Shown here: positions 16,685 to 23,720 of the stretch, in pieces
Position numbering within the stretch: the first letter of the stretch is position 1
How the letters are laid out: every line of letters starts with the position of its first letter
Assembly: GCA_900553515.1 (NCBI GenBank)
Contig: USDN01000005.1
Coordinates: 12,909 to 76,908 of the forward strand
DNA length: 64,000 bases
Reading direction: 5' to 3'
DNA from: an uncultured Blautia sp.
GTDB lineage: Bacteria > Bacillota > Clostridia > Lachnospirales > Lachnospiraceae
Translations under genes and position numbers: made by a program
The notes under the pieces: model-generated
What the model saw: only the letters and a program-made list of their open reading frames with translations
Told to the model about the DNA's origin: nothing
Databases searched by the model: none

Positions 16685-17011
16685 ATGGAAACAACTCGTG
16701 TAGAAAAAATGTGCGGCGGAGAAGGACATGTACTGATCAAACATATTCTGAATGAGGAACAGTTAAACGGAAAATGTCGTCTTTACGCAGAAGTTACTTT
16801 GGAACCTGGCTGTTCTCTTGGATTCCATGAACATCACGGAGAAAGTGAAACTTATTATATTATTTCTGGAAAAGGAATCTACAGCGATAATGGAGAACTT
16901 CGTATGGTACAGGCCGGAGATATGACGTTTACTCCTGATGGAAAGGGTCATGCAATGACGAATTCCGGAGAAGAGGATCTGATATTTATGGCCCTGATCA
17001 TTCTGGACTGA
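16685..17011 (+). CDS. small cupin-domain protein
   Basis: A 108-residue single-domain cupin. The first cupin motif is GFHEHHGESETYYIISGKG, with His residues and a Glu placed to bind a metal, and the second is GDMTFTPDGKGHAMTNSGEEDL. Such small cupins are often isomerases, dioxygenases or sensors, and the substrate cannot be told from sequence. AAGGAGG lies 8 bases before the ATG. It lies between rlmH and a DUF2284 gene, with no functional hint from either. Confidence 0.85.
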   Translation: METTRVEKMCGGEGHVLIKHILNEEQLNGKCRLYAEVTLEPGCSLGFHEHHGESETYYIISGKGIYSDNGELRMVQAGDMTFTPDGKGHAMTNSGEEDLIFMALIILD

Positions 17012-17033
17012 GTTTTTATGAAAGGAAAAAAAT

Positions 17034-17588
17034 ATGCCGGCACAGTTGGATATAGATAAATTTGAGGAATATATCTCACAGTTTCCTATATATGAATACC
17101 GTCTTCTGGATGCAGACAAAATCCAGGTAAGAGAAAGAGTGCGAACAATCTGCAAAGAGGAATGTGAACGCTTTGGCACCACCTGGGCATGTCCTCCGGC
17201 AGTAGGTACGTTGTTGGAATGTGAAAAAAGGATTCATTCTTATGAAAAAGGCGTTTTCTTTTCCAGTGTAGCTGAAGTATCAGATCTGATGAATATGGAA
17301 GAAATGCTGTCTACCAGACATGAGCATGAAACCCTTACGGAAGAGGTTGCCTCCTTTCTGAAAAAAGAAGGATTTGAAACTTTTATCCTTTCTACAGAAT
17401 CCTGTGATATCTGCGACAAATGCTCTTACCTGGAGGGAAAACCCTGCAGACATCCGGAAAAAATGCATCCCTGTCTGGAAAGTCATGGAGTGGTGGCTGC
17501 AGAGATCGTAGAGGACAGGCAAATGGAATATAATCTTGGAGGAAATACCATTCTCTGGTTTTCTATGGTGTTATTCCGCCAGTCATAA
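17034..17588 (+). CDS. DUF2284 cysteine-rich metal-binding protein
   Basis: A 184-residue DUF2284 protein of unknown function. Conserved cysteine motifs are CKEECERFGTTWACPPAVG near residue 43 and a C-terminal group CDICDKCSYLEGKPCRHPEKMHPCLESHG, together able to bind a metal or iron-sulfur cluster. No signal peptide or membrane segment is seen. It begins 22 bases after the cupin gene and ends in a clear terminator. Confidence 0.87.
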   Translation: MPAQLDIDKFEEYISQFPIYEYRLLDADKIQVRERVRTICKEECERFGTTWACPPAVGTLLECEKRIHSYEKGVFFSSVAEVSDLMNMEEMLSTRHEHETLTEEVASFLKKEGFETFILSTESCDICDKCSYLEGKPCRHPEKMHPCLESHGVVAAEIVEDRQMEYNLGGNTILWFSMVLFRQS

Positions 17589-17593
17589 AAGAA

Positions 17594-17635
17594 AGACCTT
17601 CGGCATAAATTAAAAAGAAAAGCCGAAGGTTTTTT
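17594..17635 (+). terminator. intrinsic terminator after the DUF2284 gene
   Basis: ACCTTCGGC (17596-17604) pairs perfectly with GCCGAAGGT (17622-17630), followed by six T residues. It separates this unit from the sporulation genes. Confidence 0.92.
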
Positions 17636-17657
17636 CTGTACCGGGGAGGTCGGTGCT

Positions 17658-17942
17658 TTGTTTTTTCAGAAAAAAAGAGAAAGGTTCAGAGAAAATCTCG
17701 TAACAGCACTTGAAATTCCCCGTGATCTTGCCTGTGGGGAAACGATTATCACTCTTACCGGCCATAAGCAGGCTGTAGTGGAAAACTACAAAAATATAAT
17801 AAAATTTACAGAAGAGGAAATTGTAATCAGTACACATTCCGGAAAACTGATGATCCTTGGAAAAAAACTGGAGATCCTTTGGTATACTGCAGAAGAGATG
17901 ACAATAACAGGATGTATTTCCAGGATAATATCCGATTTCTAG
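17658..17942 (+). CDS. yqfC: sporulation protein YqfC (YabP/YqfC family)
   Basis: A 94-residue YabP/YqfC-family protein, known in bacilli as a mother-cell sporulation gene with no settled biochemical role. Family features are VTALEIPRDLACGETIITLTGHKQAVVENYKNII and the end MTITGCISRIISDF. The TTG at 17658 is chosen because GGGGAGGT lies 7 bases upstream. It is followed 10 bases later by yqfD, the conserved partner, so the call rests on both sequence and order. Confidence 0.9.
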   Translation: MFFQKKRERFRENLVTALEIPRDLACGETIITLTGHKQAVVENYKNIIKFTEEEIVISTHSGKLMILGKKLEILWYTAEEMTITGCISRIISDF

Positions 17943-17952
17943 GAGGTTTTGT

Positions 17953-19179
17953 ATGAGGAATTTCCTTCAATATTTTAATGGTTTTGTAAAGATCCGCGTC
18001 CAGGGCGGTCAGACAGAACGTTTTTTGAATCTGTGTATGGCTCGAGGAATGGTTCTCTGGGATCTGACCGGAGATTCTGATGGAGGCTTTACCTGTTTTC
18101 TTTCTATCGAACATTTTTTGCATCTGGCTCCTGTTCGGAGAAAGACAAAGGTACATATCCATATTCTGGAAAAACATGGATTGCCCTTCTTTTTTGCCAG
18201 CAGTAAAAAAAGAAAAGCTTTTTTTGCAGGAATCCTGTTATGCGGAATCCTGCTTTTTCTTTTATCAGGACGTATTTGGAATATACATATTGAAGGGAAC
18301 AGGATCAACAGTACACCTGAAATGTTGAAATTTTTGGAAGATCAGGGGATTTTTCACGGAATCCGAAAAAAACAGGTAAGCTGCAGTTCCGTAGCGGCAC
18401 AGATACGGGAAAAATATCCGGAAACAGCCTGGGTCTCTGCAAAGATCCAGGGGACAAGATTGATCATTACTGTAAAAGAAGGAAATTATCAGGCCATCCT
18501 GTCAGAAAATAAAGCTGATCCCTGCAGTCTCAGTGCAGAGGAAAGCGGAAGAATCGTAAAAATGGTCACCAGATCAGGTGTTCCTTTAAAAAAAATTGGA
18601 GATACTTGTCAAAAAGGGGATATTCTGGTATTAGGAAGACTGGAATTAAAAAATGATGCTCAGGAAATTTTTCGTTATGAGTACGTCCATGCAGATGCAG
18701 ATATTTATATAAAAAGAAAACTTCCTTATTATGCAGAGTTTCCCATGGAATATGAAAAAGAAATATTTCTTAAAAAAGAAAAAAAGGGAGGATTTATCAA
18801 AATAGGAAATTTCTGTTTGGAATGGGGCGCAAAAGCCAGAAACGGGTGGAAACGCATTATGGAAGAATATCCCGTACGCCTTACAGAAAATTTTGTGCTG
18901 CCGGTTTCTGTTGGTTCTGTTACTCTGAGGCAATATGAAAAAAAGAAGATTCTGCATAAAAAAGAAGAGGCAAAAGCAGAAGCTTTTCGCATTCTTCAAA
19001 AATATGAAAAAAAATTAATGGAAAAAGGGGTTCAAATCTCTGCAAATAATGTTAAAATAGAGGTTGATCACAAAAACTGCATAAGCAGCGGGACACTTGA
19101 GATCATTGAAAAAATCGGAAAGGAAGTTCCAGTGGAACGAGTGGAACTTTCAAAGGAAAGGACTATTGAGAATGGCTAA
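17953..19179 (+). CDS. yqfD: sporulation protein YqfD
   Basis: A 408-residue YqfD-family membrane protein, involved in sporulation in bacilli (stage IV). A cytoplasmic N-terminal part of about 90 residues is followed by one strong membrane helix near 92-112 (FFAGILLCGILLFLLSGRIW), then a large outside domain with IHIEGNRINSTPEMLKFLEDQG, resembling a POTRA/FtsQ-like segment, and a long Lys/Glu-rich C-terminal region. The start ATG follows AGGAGG. The end overlaps the phoH start by 8 bases. Confidence 0.92.
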   Translation: MRNFLQYFNGFVKIRVQGGQTERFLNLCMARGMVLWDLTGDSDGGFTCFLSIEHFLHLAPVRRKTKVHIHILEKHGLPFFFASSKKRKAFFAGILLCGILLFLLSGRIWNIHIEGNRINSTPEMLKFLEDQGIFHGIRKKQVSCSSVAAQIREKYPETAWVSAKIQGTRLIITVKEGNYQAILSENKADPCSLSAEESGRIVKMVTRSGVPLKKIGDTCQKGDILVLGRLELKNDAQEIFRYEYVHADADIYIKRKLPYYAEFPMEYEKEIFLKKEKKGGFIKIGNFCLEWGAKARNGWKRIMEEYPVRLTENFVLPVSVGSVTLRQYEKKKILHKKEEAKAEAFRILQKYEKKLMEKGVQISANNVKIEVDHKNCISSGTLEIIEKIGKEVPVERVELSKERTIENG

Positions 19180-20170
19180 CAGTATTATCGAACTTCATCT
19201 GGAGATTCCGGCCAATGTGGAGGGAAATGTATTCGGACAGTTCGACGAGCATCTGAAACTGATTGAAAGAACTTTAAATGTCACTTTGATATCCAGAGAT
19301 GGCATGCTGAAAATACTTGGAACAGAACAAAGTGCTTCCCAGGCAAAAAAACTGATTGGAGAGCTGATCGTTCTGGCTCAGAGAGGAAATACCATTACAA
19401 GGCAAAATGTAAATTATGCTCTTGCTCTTGCAATGGAACAGAGAAATCAGGTACTTACAGAAATCGACAAAGACTTTATCTGCAATACGATCCAGGGCAG
19501 GCCTATAAAACCAAAAACACTGGGACAGAAAGAATATGTGGAAGAGATTCGTAAAAAAATGATCGTTTTTGGAGTAGGGCCTGCAGGAACCGGAAAGACT
19601 TATCTCGCCATGGCTATGGCAGTGACTGCTTTTCGTAATGAAGAAGTCAGCAGGATCATTCTTACACGACCTGCCATAGAAGCAGGAGAAAAGCTGGGAT
19701 TTCTTCCTGGAGATCTTCAAAGTAAAGTAGATCCCTATCTCCGTCCCCTTTACGATGCTTTGTATCAGATCATGGGAGCAGACAGCTTTGCCAAAAATAT
19801 GGAGCGGGGACTGATCGAGGTGGCGCCTCTTGCCTACATGAGAGGACGTACTCTTGACAATGCGTTTATTATCCTGGATGAAGCACAGAATACCACACCG
19901 GCACAGATGAAAATGTTTCTGACCCGTATCGGTTTTGGATCTAAGGTTATCATCACAGGCGACGCATCCCAGAAAGACCTTCCAAGAGATGCTGTTTCCG
20001 GACTTGATGTAGCCATGAAAGTACTGAAAAAAATTGATGATATCGGATTCTGCCAGCTTACCAGTAAAGACGTAGTCCGTCACCCTCTGGTACAGCAGAT
20101 CGTACAGGCATATGATGAATATGAGAAAAAACAAAAGCCGGCTAAGCCACGTGCGCCACGCCGCAGTTAG
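19172..20170 (+). CDS. phoH: PhoH-family ATPase
   Basis: A 333-residue PhoH-like protein, a cytoplasmic NTPase often linked to RNA metabolism together with YbeY. The Walker A site is VGPAGTGKTYLAMAMAV near residue 133 and Walker B is FIILDEAQNTTPAQMKMFLTRIG. The N-terminal part is a KH-like domain. I use the ATG at 19172, not the GTG-type start 75 bases earlier, because it matches the family start and is preceded by AAAGGAAAGG. It overlaps yqfD by 8 bases and sits 9 bases before ybeY. Confidence 0.93.
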   Translation: MANSIIELHLEIPANVEGNVFGQFDEHLKLIERTLNVTLISRDGMLKILGTEQSASQAKKLIGELIVLAQRGNTITRQNVNYALALAMEQRNQVLTEIDKDFICNTIQGRPIKPKTLGQKEYVEEIRKKMIVFGVGPAGTGKTYLAMAMAVTAFRNEEVSRIILTRPAIEAGEKLGFLPGDLQSKVDPYLRPLYDALYQIMGADSFAKNMERGLIEVAPLAYMRGRTLDNAFIILDEAQNTTPAQMKMFLTRIGFGSKVIITGDASQKDLPRDAVSGLDVAMKVLKKIDDIGFCQLTSKDVVRHPLVQQIVQAYDEYEKKQKPAKPRAPRRS

Positions 20171-20179
20171 GAGACGCTT

Positions 20180-20674
20180 ATGACTATCCAGATCGATTAT
20201 GAAACCGACAGACAGCTTGATATTGATTACACAGCGCTTGCCAATAAAGTGGCACAGCAGATACTGGACAGCGAAAATTGCCCTTATGAAGCGGCTGTAA
20301 ACCTTGTGATCACAGATAATGAGGAGATCAAGCGTGTCAATGCTGAATTTCGCAGCATCAACGCTCCTACAGACGTATTATCATTTCCTATGATTCCATT
20401 TGAAACTCCTGCAGATTACTCTGTGGTAGAAGACCAGGATGAATATTTTGACCTGGATACAGATGAACTGCTTCTGGGAGATGTGATGATCTCTGTAGAC
20501 AGAGTTTTTTCCCAGGCAGAGGAATACGGACACAGTACAGAAAGAGAATTCAGCTTTCTTTTTGCTCACAGTATGCTGCATCTTCTGGGCTACGACCATA
20601 TGGAACCGGAAGAAGCTGCTGTAATGGAAGCAAAACAGGCGCAGGCACTGAAAGCGCTTGGGATCAACAGATAA
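20180..20674 (+). CDS. ybeY: endoribonuclease YbeY
   Basis: A 164-residue zinc metalloendoribonuclease acting in 16S rRNA maturation and 70S ribosome quality control. The zinc motif H-x3-H-x5-H is visible in HSMLHLLGYDHMEPEE near residues 130-140, and the segment APTDVLSFPM is typical. In Bacillus the HD-type pgpH (yqfF) lies between phoH and ybeY; here the two are separated by only 9 bases, so that gene is missing from the cluster. Confidence 0.95.
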   Translation: MTIQIDYETDRQLDIDYTALANKVAQQILDSENCPYEAAVNLVITDNEEIKRVNAEFRSINAPTDVLSFPMIPFETPADYSVVEDQDEYFDLDTDELLLGDVMISVDRVFSQAEEYGHSTEREFSFLFAHSMLHLLGYDHMEPEEAAVMEAKQAQALKALGINR

Positions 20675-20705
20675 AAATGACTAGAATTTGGAGAGACAAA
20701 TAATT

Positions 20706-21560
20706 ATGAATTACCGAGAATTACTGAAAGAGAAGAAAAAAATAGTAGTCAAAGTAGGATCTTCCTCTTTGATCCACAAGGAAACAGGACGACTGGACCT
20801 TCATAAACTGGAAGTGCTGGTCAGGGAACTCAGCGACCTTCATAATCAGGGAAAAGATGTAGTGCTTGTTACTTCCGGTGCAGTGGCTGTAGGAGCTGCA
20901 GCGCTGGGACTTGAAGGCAAACCTAGGGAACTGAAGGTAAAACAGGCATGCTCCGCAGTAGGACAGGCCAGACTGATGATGATCTACCAAAAGCTTTTTG
21001 CCGAGTATAATCAGACGGCGGCCCAGATCCTTATGACAAAAAATACCATGGTCAACAATCTGAACCGGATGCACGCCAAAAATACTTTTGAAGAGCTTCT
21101 TTCCATGAACACGATCCCGGTAGTTAATGAAAATGACTCTATTTCCAGCTATGAACTTGAAGCTCTTGAGTCTCTTAGTGATAACGATACCCTTTCAGCA
21201 GTAATCGCAGCGCTGATCAAAGCGGATCTTCTTATTCTGCTTTCTGATATTGACGGGCTGTTTACCGATGATCCAAATACAAATCCAAATGCCAGATTTA
21301 TTGACACTGTAGAAACACTGGATGAAAAACTGAAAAGTATGGGAAAAGGTCCGGGAAGCAAAGTAGGAACCGGAGGAATGGCAACAAAGCTTACCGCTGC
21401 CGAGATCGCTACTGCAGCAGGTGCGGATATGGTGATTGCTAACGGAAGAAACTTCCATGTGATCCATAAAATCATGGAAGGCAGAAATTACGGAACACTT
21501 TTTATAGGAAACCAGAAAGAAGAATTTTATCTCATTGATTATATCGAAAAACTTTTATAA
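20706..21560 (+). CDS. proB: glutamate 5-kinase
   Basis: The first enzyme of proline synthesis, phosphorylating glutamate. From the ATG at 20706 it is 284 residues, lacking the C-terminal PUA domain of the longer E. coli enzyme, which is usual in many clostridia. Kinase motifs are KIVVKVGSSSL, VLVTSGAVAVGAAALGL, VVNENDSISSYE, LSDNDTLSA and GTGGMATKLTAAEIA. The earlier TTG at 20688 overlaps the likely ribosome binding site GGAGA and is rejected. Its partner proA lies two genes downstream in the same unit. Confidence 0.95.
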   Translation: MNYRELLKEKKKIVVKVGSSSLIHKETGRLDLHKLEVLVRELSDLHNQGKDVVLVTSGAVAVGAAALGLEGKPRELKVKQACSAVGQARLMMIYQKLFAEYNQTAAQILMTKNTMVNNLNRMHAKNTFEELLSMNTIPVVNENDSISSYELEALESLSDNDTLSAVIAALIKADLLILLSDIDGLFTDDPNTNPNARFIDTVETLDEKLKSMGKGPGSKVGTGGMATKLTAAEIATAAGADMVIANGRNFHVIHKIMEGRNYGTLFIGNQKEEFYLIDYIEKLL

Positions 21561-21584
21561 AACAAAGAAGAAAGAGGAATGAAC

Positions 21585-21806
21585 ATGGATAATATCAAGA
21601 TCGACCGTATCAACACTCTGGCTCATAAAGCTAAAAGTGTCGGACTTACTGAAGAAGAAAAAAAAGAGAGAGATGCTCTCAGAAAGGAATATATTGCTAC
21701 GATCCGTATGAATCTGAGAAGCCAGCTGGATAACATCAATATCAAAGAAGAAGACGGAAGTATCACAAACCTGGGTGAAAAATATGGAAGCAAAAAAAGT
21801 CATTAG
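21585..21806 (+). CDS. DUF896 (YnzC-like) small protein
   Basis: A 73-residue DUF896/UPF0291 protein. The family is a small two-helix bundle of unclear role, some members being SOS-induced. Conserved features are IDRINTLAHKAKSVGLTEEEKKERDALRKEYIATIR and the end EDGSITNLGEKYG. I choose ATG 21585 over 21579 because the ribosome binding site AAGAAAGAGG is only 2 bases from the earlier one. The 3' end overlaps the start of the next gene, within the proB-proA unit. Confidence 0.9.
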   Translation: MDNIKIDRINTLAHKAKSVGLTEEEKKERDALRKEYIATIRMNLRSQLDNINIKEEDGSITNLGEKYGSKKSH

Positions 21807-22335
21807 AAAACAGATTTTTGCTGCAAGAAAAGCATGCAGCGATCAGGAAGTAGAACAGTGGAGCCGACAGATTACAGAGCGACTGACCACACTTCCTGAG
21901 TTTCAGGAAGCAAAACAGATCCTTGTGTATGCTGATTACAATCATGAGGTTATGACAGGATTTCTGATCGAGGAAGCCTGGAAGGCAGGCAAAGAGATCG
22001 CTGTCCCCAAGGTAAGCGGAAAAGATATGATCTTTTATAAGCTGACAGATTTTTCTCAGTTGGAGCCAGGATATTTTGGAATTCCGGAGCCGGCACGAGG
22101 CGAGATCGCAGAGTGGGAAGACGCTTTGATGATCATGCCAGGAGTGGCTTTTGATAAAAACAATCACAGAGTAGGGTATGGCGGCGGATTTTATGACAGA
22201 TATCTGGAAAAACATCCGGCTTTGAAACGGATTGCAGCAGCATTTGAATTTCAGATCCTTTCAGAAGTGCCAACAGAACCTACAGATATTTCCCCGGAGA
22301 TCATAGTGACAGAAAAACAGTGTATGCGAATATAA
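21784..22335 (+). CDS. fthC: 5-formyltetrahydrofolate cyclo-ligase
   Basis: A 183-residue enzyme (MTHFS) converting 5-formyltetrahydrofolate to 5,10-methenyltetrahydrofolate with ATP. Family motifs: KKVIRKQIFAARKACS at the start, YADYNHEV, and the phosphate/folate-binding loop HRVGYGGGFYDRYLEK near residue 125. The ATG at 21784 has GGGTG at suitable spacing within the overlapping DUF896 gene; the GTG at 21775 has none. Its position between proB and proA is unrelated to proline synthesis and may simply be co-transcription. Confidence 0.93.
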   Translation: MEAKKVIRKQIFAARKACSDQEVEQWSRQITERLTTLPEFQEAKQILVYADYNHEVMTGFLIEEAWKAGKEIAVPKVSGKDMIFYKLTDFSQLEPGYFGIPEPARGEIAEWEDALMIMPGVAFDKNNHRVGYGGGFYDRYLEKHPALKRIAAAFEFQILSEVPTEPTDISPEIIVTEKQCMRI

Positions 22336-22351
22336 ATGCAGGAGGATTTTT

Positions 22352-23602
22352 ATGAACGAAATGCTTATAGAACTGGGAAAAAAAGCAAAAGCGGCAGAAG
22401 ACAGTCTGCGGACGATCTCTACAGATAAAAAAAATCAGGTTCTTTCAGCTGTGGCAGATCATCTTGTCGCATGTTCAGAAACGCTGCTGAAGGCAAATGA
22501 GACGGACGTAAATAACGGAAAGGCAAATCATATGCCGGAAGGTCTGGTAGACAGATTGCTTCTTACAAAAGAACGTATCGAAGGAATGGCAGAAGGACTT
22601 CGCCAGCTGGTAGGGCTGGAAGATCCGGTAGGAGAGGTTACCGGCATGAAAAAACGTCCTAACGGACTGCTGATCGGACAAAAAAGAGTACCCCTTGGTG
22701 TTATCGGCATCATTTATGAGGCACGCCCGAATGTAACTGCCGATGCTTTTGGTCTTTGTTTCAAAACAGGAAATGTGGTGATCTTAAAGGGTGGAAGCGA
22801 TGCGATCCATTCTAATCAGGCCATCGTGGACTGCATACGTGAAACTTTGAAGGAACAGGGCGTTACAGAAGATGCCATCCAGCTGATCGCAGATACTTCC
22901 AGAGAAACTGCCGGCGAATTTATGAAAATGAACCAGTATGTAGATGTACTGATCCCCCGGGGCGGTAAAGGACTTATCAAGGCAGTTGTAAACCAGAGTA
23001 CCATTCCGGTGATCGAGACCGGAACCGGAAACTGTCATATTTATGTAGATGAAACAGCAGATCTTGATATGGCAGCAGATATCATACTGAATGCCAAGAC
23101 ACAGAGAGTAGGCGTGTGCAATGCCTGTGAATCCCTCCTTGTCCATGACAGTGTAAAAGATGCGCTGCTTCCCGTACTTGCCAAGAGACTTCAGGAAAAG
23201 AACGTAGAACTTCGCGCAGATGAAAAGGCCATAGATCTTATGCCTGGAGCAGTTCCGGCTGTACCGGAAGACTGGGGAACGGAATATCTGGATTACATAC
23301 TTTCCATCAAGGTAGTGTACTCTGTAGAGGAAGCCATTGCACATATCAATCAGTATAATACAGGCCATTCCGAAGCGATCATTACAGAAAATTATACACA
23401 TGCACAGAAATTTCTGGATCAGGTAGATGCAGCAGCTGTATATGTAAATGCTTCCACACGATTTACAGATGGATTTGAATTCGGCTACGGGGCAGAGATC
23501 GGTATCAGTACCCAGAAGCTTCACGCCAGAGGGCCTATGGGACTCCTTGCTTTAACTACCACAAAATACATCATTTATGGAAATGGACAGATCCGCCCGT
23601 AA
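22352..23602 (+). CDS. proA: glutamate-5-semialdehyde dehydrogenase
   Basis: The 416-residue NADPH-dependent enzyme reducing glutamyl-5-phosphate to the semialdehyde in proline synthesis. Signatures include PLGVIGIIYEARPNVTADAFGLCFKTGN, LKGGSDAIHSNQ, the catalytic cysteine segment RVGVCNACESLLVHD, and FGYGAEIGISTQKLHARGPMGL. The start follows AGGAGG. It completes the proB-DUF896-fthC-proA unit. No clear terminator follows, but a separate strong promoter serves the next gene. Confidence 0.96.
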   Translation: MNEMLIELGKKAKAAEDSLRTISTDKKNQVLSAVADHLVACSETLLKANETDVNNGKANHMPEGLVDRLLLTKERIEGMAEGLRQLVGLEDPVGEVTGMKKRPNGLLIGQKRVPLGVIGIIYEARPNVTADAFGLCFKTGNVVILKGGSDAIHSNQAIVDCIRETLKEQGVTEDAIQLIADTSRETAGEFMKMNQYVDVLIPRGGKGLIKAVVNQSTIPVIETGTGNCHIYVDETADLDMAADIILNAKTQRVGVCNACESLLVHDSVKDALLPVLAKRLQEKNVELRADEKAIDLMPGAVPAVPEDWGTEYLDYILSIKVVYSVEEAIAHINQYNTGHSEAIITENYTHAQKFLDQVDAAAVYVNASTRFTDGFEFGYGAEIGISTQKLHARGPMGLLALTTTKYIIYGNGQIRP

Positions 23603-23633
23603 AAGATTTCAGAACAGAAATTTATTGTGAAAT

Positions 23634-23662
23634 TTGACTTTTGATTTTTTTATGTTTATAAT
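23634..23662 (+). promoter_or_regulatory. strong promoter of the surface-protein gene
   Basis: TTGACT (23634-23639) and TATAAT (23657-23662) are separated by 17 bases, close to the ideal sigma-A pattern, about 60 bases before the start codon. Confidence 0.85.
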
Positions 23663-23720
23663 AATTAGCAGAACTTGATCACTGAAACCGTAATGGCATA
23701 GTATGCTATGGGAGGACTTA

